A stretch of DNA of 64,000 nt from Omphiscola glabra (GCA_964017045.1 OZ024808.1:20949284-21013283), one strand, 5' to 3'; counted from the first letter of the stretch, positions 12,268-24,023 are shown. Notes: generated by a model not told the origin, from the sequence alone. Translations and numbers: made by a program.

Positions 12268-13896
12268 CGCCAATTTAAATGTTTCCTAATCGGGTCAGTG
12301 GGTCTCAAAAGAAATATCGAAATATAGCTCACCACGTAGGGAATAATTTACAAGTTCAAAACATAAAATTTTAATTCAATATCTTTTATATAAATAAATA
12401 AATGATTCTGAAGGCATCCATATCTAAGCTGTATTGCCGTATTTTACCCAACTACTGTATTCTATACGTTGAAGTTAATAAGGGCCACCTTATCCAACAG
12501 AATTAGTTAGCACAACGTTATTTAAGTTCTAGACAACGACCTCTTAGATCAATGAAGAAAAAAAATAGTTATCATATCAGCCAGAGGCATGGGCCTCCAA
12601 AATATAATAATATTGATTTTGGCAGACCCGCACATATGATATTCTGGGCCCCCAGGCAGCTAACGGAGTTCGGGCCCCTTTCGTGTTTCAAACATAAGTA
12701 TAAGTGTATATTTTAAAAAACTCGAAAAAGGTCGGGCCTCTATTTAGCACAGGCCCCTGACAACTGCCATGGTTGCCCCTCTCCCTTCCCACTAGCAGGC
12801 CTGTTGAGGGCATTAGTAGTGGTTTTTAAACGCAACTGCCCTTCACTGCCTCCACCCACCCCCCCCCCCCCTTTTTTATATCAAAAGATGAGCCCAAAAG
12901 TAAGATATTTTGTAGCTATCCTTTTTTACAATTATATAATTTGTTTTCCCCATATTTACATTTCTATCGTTATAACTATATTAGAATTAGATAATTAGTA
13001 TTATGGATGTAAATAATGTTGCTATGTACATTGTAGAATGTAGGCTATTTTTTAAAGTATATTTATGCTTTGCTCTCGACTCTTAATAGTAGCAGTGGAT
13101 TGGTGGGCTAATGTCTAATGTAAAAATAAAATAAAAGAAATTTCCATTTCCTTTTAAAATAATTCTCATTATGTGGATCGTGGTTTTTTCCTCCCCTGGT
13201 ATTTTAAAATAAAAAAATCAAGCTTAATTATAAATCACAAAACACTAATGTGTATTTGTCATAGTTATACTAAACGTTTAGCGAATTGTGTCAACTGTGT
13301 CTGGGAACATTTGGCGACGTTTGGAAAATTTTGGGATTACCCGGAAAAATCGGAAATTGCCGGGAAAATATTCGTCACGTATTAAGTGTGTTTATAAATA
13401 TATACCATACACCTGTACAATTATTTTCAAAACACTTCTGTTTTCGAGTGTCTTGTTTATTAATTTAAATTTCTGCTTAAGCTTAATTTTTATTAGATCT
13501 ACGTCTTACGGAAATTTGAAAAAGATTTTTTTGTCTCAATGACATATATAAGAAATACTATTGATTTTTGGAATTCTGTATTTAAATAGAATAACTTTCT
13601 TCTTCATTGAAGACTAATTCATAAAATGTATTATTTGAAAAAATATATATGTATGTTCCCGGATTAAGTCACCGTAAACCTTACGACGCAATTAATTTGG
13701 AGTTACCAATCTTGCGTAATTCTATTTTAAAACTGGTGAAATCAACAAGGGTAGCTTTTTTTTTTAAAACATAGGAAATATTTATTTTTTTTACTCACGC
13801 AAATTTTAATGCACAAAAAGTGGCAACTTTGATATCCCAATATACACATATAAAAGAGAATATAACCAGATGACCAGTTTGACCAACACACAAGGC

Positions 13897-14048
13897 CAGA
13901 GGCGTAACTGGGTTTTTGGCGCCCTTGGCTAATTTATTTTTTAAATAATAAAAATTTAAAAATTAGAGATTTAGCGGCGCCCCTTTTAACAGGCGCAGGC
14001 CGGCGCCCTTGGCAACTGCCCCAATGTCAAGCCGTTTTTACGCCTCTG
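13897..14048. mobile_element. hAT MITE, CAGAGGCGTAAC family, copy 1
   Basis: A 152-bp element with termini CAGAGGCGTAAC and TTACGCCTCTG is flanked by a perfect 8-bp duplication CACAAGGC (13889-13896, 14049-14056). The interior has the subterminal GGCGCCCTTGGC pair and an AT-rich centre. A second copy at 26933-27084 has the same length and differs at about eight positions by eye, so the family moved fairly recently. Confidence 0.92.
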
Positions 14049-14134
14049 CACAAGGCCGTGTGAAGGGGTAGGGGGAGGAAGAGGGTCGCCACAATCGTTT
14101 ATAAAGTGAATTAAATGATAAATATCCACGTACT

Positions 14135-14238
14135 TCACAATGACAAGGTGCGCAAAAAAAAGTTTTTGTACTGGTCCGCCCCGGGTGGAACTTTTTCCGA
14201 TATTTTAAGGGTGCCGCTTGTTCTCGGCACGTCGCTGC
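14135..14238 (-). CDS. Possible terminal exon, minus strand
   Basis: The minus strand shows a strong acceptor (TTTGTCTTTTTATCTGTAG) followed by 33 open codons that start SDVPRTSGTLKISEKV, ending in TGA at 14135-14137. Entry would be phase 1. GC content is higher than the flanks. A hairpin-like GTGCCG..CGGCAC lies inside, so a repeat origin is possible. No upstream exon was identified and the product is not recognised. Confidence 0.25.
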
Positions 14239-14347
14239 CTACAGATAAAAAGACAAACACACAATAAGCTTTTTTTTCCGGACATTCGGTGATTTGTCGT
14301 ATAGCTTTACAAACTGTAACATATTCGTAGTGAAGCCACAATCACGA

Positions 14348-14480
14348 GGGAATAACTCCGAAGGTCATGTCATCAAACACCTTAGATTAACGAGTGACTC
14401 CGAAGACGGTCACGTTATCAAACACCGTACATGAGGGAGTGACTCCGAAGCAGGTAACGTCATCAAACACCATACAACTT
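14348..14480. repeat. 42-45 bp minisatellite, three units
   Basis: The core ACTCCGAAG..CATCAAACACC recurs with starts near 14354, 14396 and 14441. Units vary in length and sequence. It lies about 0.8 kb upstream of the TATA box of the secreted-protein gene. Confidence 0.8.
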
Positions 14481-14939
14481 CTTACGTGTTCTTATATTTA
14501 GTTTACCCTTTTTGTATGCATCTATCCTTGGTCGTGGGAAGAACGGGGGGCCTCGATGGGGGCACCCACTCTGCCTGTAATACTAAGACAAAACGTGTAT
14601 TGTCAGTGACGCAGCGTGTGTTATTGACATTTGGAGGCGGGTCATTATCTTTGCCATCCCTACGAAAACACTGCTCTCAGTTGGCCGAAGATGCCACACC
14701 TCAATATTTTGAAAAAAACAAAGTGCCACCTCTGCTCTTCCGTTCAGTTAAAGTGTAAAGTAGATTTAATTTTAAAATCCCGAACTAACAGCGCCATCTG
14801 TGATCAAAAGGGTTCCTCACATTCATGTTCAAGAACAATCGTCCCCCTCCCTCAACCCCCCCCCCCCCACTTTTTTTTTGTTCACAAATCCCCCTTCTCA
14901 TTCACATTGTAATTTATTCATTCACCGTTGACAAATACA

Positions 14940-14972
14940 GACGTCACGGCGTTTACACCGTGTGTGACGTCA
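14940..14972. promoter_or_regulatory. Paired CRE-like sites
   Basis: GACGTCAC at 14940-14947 and a full TGACGTCA at 14965-14972 stand 25 bp apart, about 290 bp upstream of the TATA box at 15258. TGACGTCA is the palindromic CREB/ATF site. A role in regulating the gene at 15513-17307 is inferred from position only. Confidence 0.35.
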
Positions 14973-15257
14973 GTAGGCTTACCTTGTTAACGGTAAGACT
15001 ATGTTTTTGAAATCTGAAAGAAAGGAAATTCCCGATTTTTTTTTATTTTTATCCTCCTCATGGCACAGGAAACGGGGTTATTGGTATAGAGTTTAAAATT
15101 TGAAAAATTCAAAATTACTAGGCGAGTTGAATCAATGTTTGGGAATTTAAGAAATGAGTTGAAATGTACTGGATAAGAGTTTTAAGAAATATGATTTATA
15201 TGTATTACTGTCTGGGATTGTCAATTAAAAATAGCTGGAGCCGTGAGGCTGCAGACT

Positions 15258-15266
15258 TATATAAAA
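15258..15266 (+). promoter_or_regulatory. TATA box of the secreted-protein gene
   Basis: TATATAAAA lies 255 bp before the ATG at 15513. A TCAGACT initiator-like motif is about 35 bp downstream. The implied 5' UTR of about 220 bp includes a run of 36 A residues (15427-15462). Confidence 0.55.
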
Positions 15267-15425
15267 CCAAGTCTCTTGACAGAATCAGCAGACTCAGACT
15301 GACTCCTGGCTCATGCACATCTCGAATTTCACGAGCGTTAATCTTGGTTTATACGCATCGAACAAGCCGTTTCTATTCAAGTTTTTAGTATAAAAAATTA
15401 ATATTTGTTAATAGAGTTTTTTTTA

Positions 15426-15464
<39 letters not shown>

Positions 15465-15512
15465 ATATTTAAAAAAATCAAACCAAGTCGTATCGAAATC
15501 AGTTTTGTCACC

Positions 15513-17307
15513 ATGGCGTGCTCTCTGCCTAAACATGTGTTAAGGAATCCGGGATACGTCTTCAGTTTCCTATGTAAGTGACAACTTTTTGTTTTTATTT
15601 TTATTAGCAGACATAAATGGCTGCGATAAATAATTTGGGTGTGTGAGGTGGGGCGTGGGGTGGTATGAATCGTCAGGGTCTAACGACCGTATTAAGTGTT
15701 ATGTGTGTACTGTTATCCTGCATTTTGTGAATAAAAAAGTAATATTTGTTAATAGAGTTTTTTTACACTATCCCCTCATATCCCGATTTCTCTATCCCCT
15801 CATACATTCCAATACGCAAAATATGTTTTTTTTTTATATCATGGTAATAAATGACTGATTTGTATTTTATGTTTTGCATTGAGCGATGTTTTATGTTTTA
15901 TGTTTTGCCGTGCTATGTGGTGTCTTTCTTCTTCTTCTTATGCCTTTTCACCCCGACTGGGGAACAGGCCGTCCACACGATTTTTCCACTCATCCCGGTC
16001 CTGTGCTTTCCTTTCCCGTTGCTTCCAGGTGTATCCCCTATTTTGGGTGTCTGCCTCTAGCTCGCGTCTCCATGTATTCTCAGGTCTTCCTCTCTTTCTT
16101 TTTCCCTGTGGATTCCATGTTAGGGATTGTCTGGTGATACTATCTGGGGGTTTTCGGAGAGTGTACCAAATTCACCTACATCTTTTCTTTATGATGTCTC
16201 CATCAATGGGCACCTGGTAAGTTCTTTCTTATAAATTTTTGTTATTGATGGTATTTGGCAATTTGATGCTCAGAATCTTTCTAAGGCTTTGTGTTGTATT
16301 GAGCGATGGTTTATATTTTGTCGTGCTACGTGGTGTATACATGATATATTATGTGTGGTATAGTGGCGTTGCACCATGTGAACACAGAGTATGATTTCGT
16401 ACACGACTGACTTAAAGCAGTGCACAGCCTGTATGTCCTATCCATATCAGGATTGTTTGTACATGTTCTAGCCATATCAAGATTGTGTGTACATGTCCTA
16501 GCCATATCAAGATTGTGTGTACATGTTCTAGCCATATCAAGATTGTGTGTACATGTCCTAGCCATATCAAGATTGTTTGTACATGATCTAGCCATATCAA
16601 GATTGTGTGTACATGATCTAGCCATATCAAGATTGTGTGTACATGATCTAGCCATATCAAGATTGTGTGTACATGTTCTAGCCATATCAAGGTTGTGTGT
16701 CCATGTTCTAGCCGTATCAAGATTGCTTGATGGACTCACGACATCATGTCCTACCATTTCAGTGATCATCTTAACCAGTACGATCAACCACACGCTGCAG
16801 TGTCGGAGCATTCTGAGATCCCGCCCGAGCGACGACGTGGACAGCAGCTGTGGGGTCATCTCCGACTTTGCCAGCTGTCTCGCAGCCAGGCACACTGCCA
16901 TGGATTCACCGTTTGGACCCGACATGCCAGAACTCATTGCAGGGGCTTTGTCTAACGTCACCAAGAGCGCCTGTGGTTTCGAGTGTGCTGTTAAAACTGA
17001 TGCAGACGAACAAGAAGACACAACGCCGTATTTGCTAGCGTTGGGAACTTCCTTAAAGATATGCTCCTTCAATTACATTCTGCAGGTTAGCGCCGACCCA
17101 GGCAAGGCGTGCGATAATCTTCCCGACCTGGTCGTGTGTTTTATCGACAAGTCCAGGATCAGAAAGTCGCGCGAGGCCATCGAACTGGGAAGACACGTCA
17201 TGGCTCACGTCATACAGGCCAAGTTTGGCGTCACGTGTGACCGGCCGTTCAGTACTAAAGGAATCAAGAAAAGATGCCCGAAACGGCGAAAAACATTAAC
17301 TTCTTAA
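15513..17307 (+). CDS. Secreted cysteine-rich protein, 201 aa, two exons
   Basis: Exon 1 is 15513-15573 (20 codons plus one base, donor GTAAGT). Exon 2 is 16763-17307 (acceptor ACCATTTCAG, stop TAA). The start ATG has a CACCATGG context. The joined N-terminus has a hydrophobic core (YVFSFLLIILTSTI) ending before a Cys, a typical signal peptide split by a phase-1 intron. The mature part has ten Cys, a CGFEC motif, an N-V-T glycosylation site, and conserved blocks ICSFNYILQ, KACDNLPDLVVC and AIELGRHVM; it ends Lys/Arg-rich. The paralogue at 30877-31409 keeps nine of the Cys and the intron position. The intron carries a LINE fragment and a minisatellite. Family unknown to me; an extracellular role is inferred. 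Confidence 0.82.
15938..16290 (-). pseudogene. LINE reverse-transcriptase C-terminal fragment
   Basis: The minus strand encodes the end of a LINE polyprotein, including TLRKPPDSITRQSLTWNPQG, a KRKRGRP basic stretch, NTWRRELEAD and a QDRDEWKN segment, with a stop at 15938-15940. At least two in-frame stops interrupt it (near WYTL and before ERTYQ), so it is dead. Such tails (ITRQ-LTWNPQGKRKRGRP type) are common in LINE copies of molluscs and cnidarians. It lies antisense in the intron of the secreted-protein gene. Confidence 0.82.
16432..16735. repeat. 30-bp minisatellite, ten units
   Basis: Ten units of AGCCATATCAAGATTGTGTG plus TACATGTTCT lie immediately upstream of the exon-2 acceptor at 16762. 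ORFs in several frames across it are periodic artefacts. Its closeness to the acceptor means the branch point of this intron must lie within or just after the array. Confidence 0.95.
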
Positions 17308-17364
17308 AAGTCGTGACCTGGGGTTTTTGATATTCAGAGCCGAGTCGCATGTGAAAATAACCCA

Positions 17365-18160
17365 ATATCTCTATCCCCTCATATCTTAATGTCTATATCC
17401 CCTCATATCCCGATTTCTCTATCCCCTCATATCCCAATGTCTCTATTTCCCATATCCCAATGTCTCTATCCCCCATATACCAATTTCGCTACATCCCATA
17501 TCCCAATGTCTCTATCCCCCCAATTCCTGCAGTTTTACCTTGTGTAACAACATAGACTAATGTCCCTTCTATCAATGTTTCTAGCTGCTATTAAACGCAT
17601 GCCTATTTTGAAAGATATACACTACGAAAAAAAAACAAGAACAATCACAGGCACTGAATGTGTTGAAAGTACAAGTCACTCCAAGGTGTTCTACTGCTTA
17701 AGTCATGTCATGTTTGACCCCGTGTACATTATTGCTACTGTCCATCACAAATTGTCATTGTCTCCTTATAAACGTATTCTTATTTAAATGTGTACTTATC
17801 GTTTCGTTTAAAATTTCAATTGTTACCAAAAGTATTTGATTCATTGTAACCCAACATTGACATGTATTTTTTCTTTTATGTATGCCACTCGTTCCCGCGT
17901 TTTATTTTCCTCTTGCTCTGTCACCCATAAACCAATGTCTCTATCCCCCATATCCCAACGCCTCTATCCCTCATACCCCAATGCCTCTATCCCCCCATAT
18001 ACCCAATGTCTCTATTCACCATATCCCAATGTCTCTATCCCCCATATCCCAATGCCTCTACCCCCATACCTCAATGTCTCTATCCCCCCATATACCAATG
18101 TCTATATCCCCCATATTCCAATATCTCTGCCCCCCATATCCCAATGTCTCTATCCAAGTC
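17365..18160. repeat. Two blocks of CTCTATCCCC(C)ATATCCCAATG repeats
   Basis: Blocks at about 17365-17525 and 17925-18160 share a degenerate 21-24 bp unit built on TCTCTATCCCCCATATCCCAA. The roughly 400 bp between them is unique and without a convincing gene. The blocks begin about 60 bp after the stop codon of the secreted-protein gene, so the first may be transcribed in its 3' UTR. Confidence 0.85.
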
Positions 18161-18647
18161 CACTAGTTATCTACCTGCCTCTCTACATGTTCACCTGATC
18201 TCACCTTTATCTACATGCTGCTAATTTACGACTGTCTTCCAATCATCACACTAATGTAACTATGCGAGCTAAAACTACTTCATTCAGAGAAAGGCAGCAA
18301 CGCACTGACTTCACTAAAACTCTATTCGTGTTTTTCTTACATGAGATGCACAACTCTACATATTTTTCATCTGTGTTAAATTTCACTTCCATCGCCAGCA
18401 CATTGCATCACATCTATTTTAAAACGTATATTATAGCCTTCACGCCAAATGCCCCAGCATCGCAGACCTTCGAGTTTTTCATTCGGTGCGTAAAGATATA
18501 AATTATATATATATATATTTATTTATTTATTCGAAATGCAGAAAAGAGAAGAATAGAGGAGATAATTTTCCTGTCATTTTTGGCGCCCCAATGGTCCAAT
18601 GACTAAGGGACATGATGATGATGATGATATATTCATCATCATCATCA

Positions 18648-18836
18648 TCAGGTCCCGTAGTCCTTCGACCGTTGGGGCGCCACAGATGACATGTACACTA
18701 TTCTTCTCCATTCCTCTCGGTCTTCTGCCCTACGCATAGCATCGCCTAGTTGTAATCCAGTCCATTCTTTGATGTTATCTTCCCATCTTTTTCTCAGTCT
18801 TCCTCTTCTTCTTCCTCCTCTAGTAGTGCCCTGCAA
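18648..18836 (-). pseudogene. LINE polyprotein C-terminal fragment
   Basis: The minus strand encodes a LINE tail: GGRRRGRLRKRWEDNIKEWT, then GLQLGDAMRRAEDREEWRR and a VAPQR segment before the stop. The RKRWEDNIKEWTG motif is a hallmark of non-LTR element C-termini in many animals. On its 3' side (18600-18660) are GAT and ATC trinucleotide runs that can pair as a hairpin. It is truncated: nothing of the RT core is present. Confidence 0.8.
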
Positions 18837-19035
18837 GATATATTAGGACACAAAAAATAATTTGTTATAATGATGTAGATTGGTTTCAGCCTTTGGAGTA
18901 TGTCATTGTGGTCTGACGGCCCTTCGGTTCAGTTGCGAATCCTGGCCTAAGACATACTAGTCTTATTAAAATTCACTCGTGCACTCAGTCCTCCACTGGT
19001 GTACAGGACAGGTGATGGGTCTCCAGCGTCTGCAT

Positions 19036-19225
19036 ATAATCTATAAATAGGCTACCCAGAACATGATTGCAATCTATATAAATCGGCTATCCAGTGCCTG
19101 CCTTCAATCTATAAATCGGCTATCCAGTGCCTGCCTTCAATCTATAAATCGGCTATCCAGTGCCTGTCTTCAATCTATAAATCGGCTATCCAGTGCCTGT
19201 CTTCAATCTATAAATTAGCTATTCA
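19036..19225. repeat. 33-bp minisatellite, about 5.7 units
   Basis: The unit reads AATCTATAAATCGGCTATCC followed by AGTGCCTGCCTTC. The central units are nearly identical and the outer ones diverge, the usual pattern of an array growing from its middle. Confidence 0.9.
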
Positions 19226-19294
19226 ACACATGAAGGTCACCCCTCAATCAATGCCCCCCCCCCCCCCCATTTCCATTACTGAGGTGCACTAGAG

Positions 19295-19444
19295 CAGCGC
19301 TTCCCAAACTTTTAAAGTTTGACGGACCCGTGCACGAGTTTTGAAATCGCACCAGGGTGCGGTGCCATATTTATTGATTATAATTTTTATTTTTATTTGA
19401 CCATAAACGTTCACGTTGTGCGAACCAGCATTTGGGGAGCGCTA
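19295..19444. mobile_element. hAT MITE, CAGCGCTTCCCAAA family
   Basis: A 150-bp element begins CAGCGCTTCCCAAAC and ends GGGGAGCGCTA. It is flanked by a perfect 8-bp duplication CACTAGAG (19287-19294 and 19445-19452). The last base is A where the inverted terminus predicts G. The interior is AT-rich and non-coding. It differs from the SPIN-like and CAGAGGCGTAAC families. Confidence 0.88.
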
Positions 19445-19452
19445 CACTAGAG

Positions 19453-22299
19453 CCCCCCCCCAGCCTGCAGTGCCAGCCCTTTCAGTGCACACACAATTAT
19501 GTTGTCCTGTACTATTCAACAAAAAAGTCTCAACAAATATTTTTTAATGTCGTCTTGTATTTTTCATGAGGAGAATAAACATTGCCAATATTTATCAATC
19601 ACTGTGTACTTATATTAAAAAGAAACATTCCATTGCTCAACTGTTTTACTATTTCACATAATATTATGATCAGACTTCCAAAACGTATTATGTCCATTCT
19701 CTTCATCATTCTTGTTTTTTAATACACACATTATTCTCATGGTGATTTTAATCAAACATTGGTTGTTTTTTTAATTTTAAATTTTAGCAATTTGCAAACT
19801 TGTGGGTTTAAAAAAAAAAAAATATTTTTAAAGAAACCAATGTCTCTACTGAATTTTGTGATTTAAGTTTTACCAATATTTATTCAGTGATTGTTAAATT
19901 GTATATTTTTTAAAATTTCAATTCTTTTAAAAAAAATATTATATTTACTTGAATTTTGTCATTATGGTCTTCTTTATTTTCACTTGATCAAGACAAAACA
20001 TTTTGCTAAATTAAATGTTTCATTATTGATCTTATGAACCTTTCGAAAAAATTCGTATCACTCTATATGTTGACGTCATTCCGTTGAGTTGGATTTGAGA
20101 CTTTCATTTTTTTTAAAAACTGTGTTTTTCCACAGTTATTTTACGAGTTAAAATGTTAAAAGATTTTTAAGATTAGGAATATTAGAACATTAAATCCACT
20201 GTGACAAAACTCATCGTTCGTTGTAGCCATTCAATAGAGCAAACTAAAGCTTAACTTATTTATTCTATACATGTCATTTTTAAAGAGATTACAAATTAAC
20301 GTGACACTTAACCTTTTCGTTACCGCTGACGTCGAAGTGACGTCACGATCACTCATTTTCATTTACCAAGGACGTCACACTGTCGTCATAACAAAGAGGC
20401 AAAGAGCTTTTCTGGAATACCATGGACCTCACGTCAACGTCATGTTTACTTCATGCTTTCCCCGTGCTGTGTGCTTCAGCTGACCCAGTTCGGCTGCACT
20501 GCGCTATTACTAGGGCTAAACTAACAATATAAATTTATTTTTTTTAAATTATCATCTATCATGCTTTCCGGTTACTTCGAGTTCATTTACGGTGTGGATT
20601 TAGTCAAGCCGCCAAGGGTGAAGGCATATGCTATCAACGATCAATTAATCTGTACTTATGATACCTACTGCGTTTACTTCACTGACTTCCCCTGTCTGCT
20701 TTAATACCTTTGATAAAACGTTACTTTACTTTGTTGAGTTGTTATTTGGATCAAGTTTTTTTTTTTTCCATTGATTATGTTTGTTTTTTTTTGTTTTTTT
20801 GGCTGTTGTGTTTGCTGTTGTTTTAAAAATGAAAACCATTCTGACCCCCTGGGACTTACTTCGATGGTTACCTCATTATTTAAAGAGCTCCTAAATAAGC
20901 TCAGCCAGGAGAGGCATCCAGCGCAACCGATACAGTCTGAGTATACGAGGAACAAATCGAGCATCTAAAACAACTCAGGCGGCAAACTATGAATGACGTC
21001 ATGCACCTGTGGAGCGGGTGGTCACGGATTTTGACGATGTGTGAAGCATGTCTAAACTTTTATTTTAAATTTAAAAAAAAAAGACTACTACTACATACTA
21101 TTACCAATATTTATTGTTATTAAAATAGAAGATTTGTAAACCATGTAATAAAACATTTGAATGATATCTTGATTGAAATTTGTTTTCAATTGTTTTTCTC
21201 TGTTATTTGTTTTTGTATTTTTTCAACACCGTGCACGGTGTATTTTTTTTGTCTTTAGAGATTAAGTGTTGAAATTTGGCACAAATGTAGGTAATACCAT
21301 TTACTATGATCTCAAGAGAGCATTTTATTGCTTCTTGTCTGGTTCAATTTTAAAAAAAATATAATAAAATATTAAACTCTATGTAATTTCGCCATTATTT
21401 TTCATGACCCTCAAAGATCGAAGGCATTTTAAAAAAGTATTTTGTTTACATGAAAATGCTATCTTGGAGTCCTCAATAATATCATTAAGATCATCTGAAC
21501 CAAGTTTCATCATTGTAACTTCAATAGTTTTTTTTTTTTTTTTTTAGTTATGATGATTCTAAAATATTATTTAAAAATTGCATAATCGTAAAACAGTTAA
21601 AATTAAAGAAAAAAAAAAATTCCTTCTGGTTTTCAGCTATTGAAACCCAAATGTGTACACCAAACATAAAAATATGAATTAAATCTGGTAATTAAAATGA
21701 TTAGTTTGCAGCCTGTGAACCCCCCTTAATGAAGGCAGAAGGTGGTTAAATAAATTCGGTCAAAATAACTTGGCGTCATTCATGGAGTGCCCTTTAAGCA
21801 ACCCACCCTGTAATCACAATGTCGAAACGGGAATTACCGATATCCCTTCTAAATTCATCTTATGAGTCTTATGTCCTAATAAATGTCTTTAATTGCTAAA
21901 CCCAGCCTCTTTTTTTCCAACCAAACTACCAGTCCTTGCAACTTTTGAAAAAACTTTCTGTTACAAATTGATAATTTTATTGTATATAATTATTTTTTTC
22001 GTTATCATTTGAACATACATTGTTGTTAATTGGTTAACAATTAGTTCAATATCTGGTTTAGAACTCTGGATTACTTAAAAATTATCATGCGGTCCGATAC
22101 ACAAAAAAGTATCAAAACAAAAAAAACTAAACGAAACCAACACTAAACAAAAAGGACACAAAAACCAATAATGATTGCATGCCGACATCGGCGTAAATTC
22201 CCACACTTCCTTTAGGATGTATTATGTTTGCAAATCTGCCAACGTAACGATATTCCTCCACAACGTCACAGAGCATAGTCCGCCTGAAAGGATACCAAC
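19453..22299. other. AT-rich interval with two doubtful small ORFs
   Basis: Mostly AT-rich non-coding sequence with homopolymer runs. Two adjacent plus-strand ORFs stand out: 20271-20483 (70 aa, starting MSFLKRLQ) and 20561-20704 (47 aa, starting MLSGYFEFIYGVD). Both are somewhat GC-richer than the flanks. Four GACGTC or TGACGTCA-type motifs cluster at 20327-20440 and another TGACGTCA lies near 20993. Neither ORF has a recognised homologue, and I do not call them genes. Confidence 0.3.
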
Positions 22300-22960
22300 A
22301 GCTCTACTGAAAATGTCGCATAAGAGATGGAGTCGGTGGGCCGTCGAGCGTGGGCTCTTTATGCCCCCCGGCGCCCCCCACACAGCCCAGAGCACTGAAG
22401 GACTTAACCCGACTCCAGCCCGTGCGAGAGGGCGCCGGGAACCTCCCCATTGACTTAGGGGAGGCCCGGTCGACCGAGGACGCTGCGTTTAAAGCGTCCG
22501 CAGTCCACTCTCTGTGGGTCAGGACGGCTTTGCTTCCACTCCGGGGGGTCGGTGTTGCGTTACCACTCCCCACCGCCCAGGGAGTCTTTCGGTCGGGACG
22601 TTGGTAGTGGCGGGACGAAACGGTTGCCTAGGAGCGGCTTTCTCACGGCCGCGTAGCTAAAATCATCGGCATGGGTTTAGATGGCCACCCAAGCCTCATA
22701 TCCATTAACAGCAACTAGTAATCATGTTAGTAGCAGCTCCCGTTGCGTTGGGAGTCATGCGTTTGGCCGGAGTTTTTAGCTTCGGGTGGACAAGTCCCCC
22801 TACTAGTCTGCCACGCCACGAAGAGGCAAACCCCATGTGGGCGTCCCCAAGTCTCCTCGGGGACGTTGCCGCTTACGCAGCACAGCCAACAGCTCTACAA
22901 GCGTGGCGAATGAATGCAGTCGTGTCTAGCGGGATCAATAGCCGTGATACTTATCCATGC
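22300..22960. other. GC-rich island with stable hairpins
   Basis: This segment of about 660 bp is far richer in G+C than anything around it. It has two adjacent perfect 7-bp stems, CCTCCCC/GGGGAGG (22442-22448 with 22458-22464) and GGACGCT/AGCGTCC (22478-22484 with 22493-22499). Frames on both strands stay open (to 118 aa) because stop codons are rare in GC-rich DNA; none looks like a known protein. It may be the 5' region of a retroelement, a CpG-island promoter or acquired DNA. I cannot choose from sequence alone. Confidence 0.45.
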
Positions 22961-23814
22961 AGAGTGGGGTGGGGGGTGGGGCTGTTTTGGGTTTGGCACG
23001 TACTTTGGTGGGTACCACAATCAAACAGTTTAGAAAGCGATTCTGTTGTGACAAAAGGGCTTTGTACTTTAAATTGCTGATCTTAACACAGATATTGTTA
23101 ACATAATACTAATACGAAGTGGCTACAGGTACAGGGATACCAGAATTGAGAGGTTGGGATTAAAAAAAAAAACATTTAAAATATTACTGTTGGGCTTGTA
23201 AGATCAAATGAGGTATCAAATGAAAGATAATTGAATGTACTATACGTTTGAAATGTTAATTCTTCCGTTTTACTAAAATAAACTACCACAAATGACATCC
23301 GAATAGCATTGAGCTTAATGGTACCCGGGTACGAATGGCGGCGCTGCGTGTCCGGGTTCATTTTGACGTCGGCTTTGAAACTTCAGTGGTAAAAAAACTG
23401 GGTTACCGGAAATTTGTTTGAAAGATGTTTCGTAGAAGGAAATTTTTTTTCAGTTCACACGTTACAATGTTCGTCAAATTTCTTTTTGAACGCACTATAC
23501 TATATAGTAAAACAAAATAATGCGCTCAAAATGAAATTTGACGCAACATTTAAACGTGTGAAATAAAAAAGAGATTCGGTCAATTTTACGTCGACAAAAT
23601 TTCTTTTAAACAAATTTCAAGGATGCGTAAAAAACTATTCCTCGCATTCCAGTACTTTGTGTGTCAACCGATAGGGTACTTCCCAGGACGAACACGTGGA
23701 GATATTAATAACCTAATGACGTGGCCTTCAAACGGCCAACTATAAACTGGATGGATTTTGTTAAAAAAGCAAATCCTTGACCACGTGATTACCTGGCGTT
23801 GTGAGGTGCTACAT

Positions 23815-24023
23815 CAGCGGCTCTCAACCTGTGGGTCGCGACCCCTTGGGGGGGGGGGTCGGTCGAATGACCCTTTCCCAGGGGTCACCTAAAACCATCA
23901 GAAAAACCACATGGGCTAACAGTTAGGGAGTAACAGAGAAAATGATTTTGTGGTTGGGGGGTCGCCACAGCATGACGGACTCTATTAAAGGGTCGCGGGA
24001 TTTGGGAAGATTGAGAACCACTG
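23815..24023. mobile_element. SPIN-like hAT MITE, copy 2
   Basis: A 209-bp element with start CAGCGGCTCTCAACCT and end TTGAGAACCACTG. The flanks TGCTACAT and CCTTACAT share TACAT, a decayed 8-bp duplication. A run of nine to ten G residues interrupts the GGGGGTCG motif, and CAGGGGTCACCTAAAACC replaces the usual GTCGCCTAAGACC. It is the most diverged of the three copies. Confidence 0.85.

Larger units (their letters stand above)
10240..13888. other. Repeat-bearing intergenic interval
   Basis: No supported gene. Contents: a hAT MITE (10932-11115), AT-dinucleotide-rich sequence (about 11490-11590), a 46-bp minisatellite (12042-12267), and G- or C-runs at 11723-11734 and 12859-12870. Short ORFs here overlap these repeats and show no coding signature. 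Sequence starting near 12590 (CCAGAGGCATGGGCC) resembles another hAT end, without a clear partner. Confidence 0.5.

Noticed and set aside
16326..17072. 248-codon minus-strand ORF over the 30-bp array and exon 2
   Set aside because: Antisense shadow of the secreted-protein exon fused to the minisatellite frame.
20271..20704. Two small adjacent ORFs (70 and 47 codons)
   Set aside because: No homology, no splice context; kept only as a note on the interval.
22175..23080. ORFs of 85-118 codons on both strands
   Set aside because: Open because the island is GC-rich; frames on opposite strands are open together and none shows a known motif.
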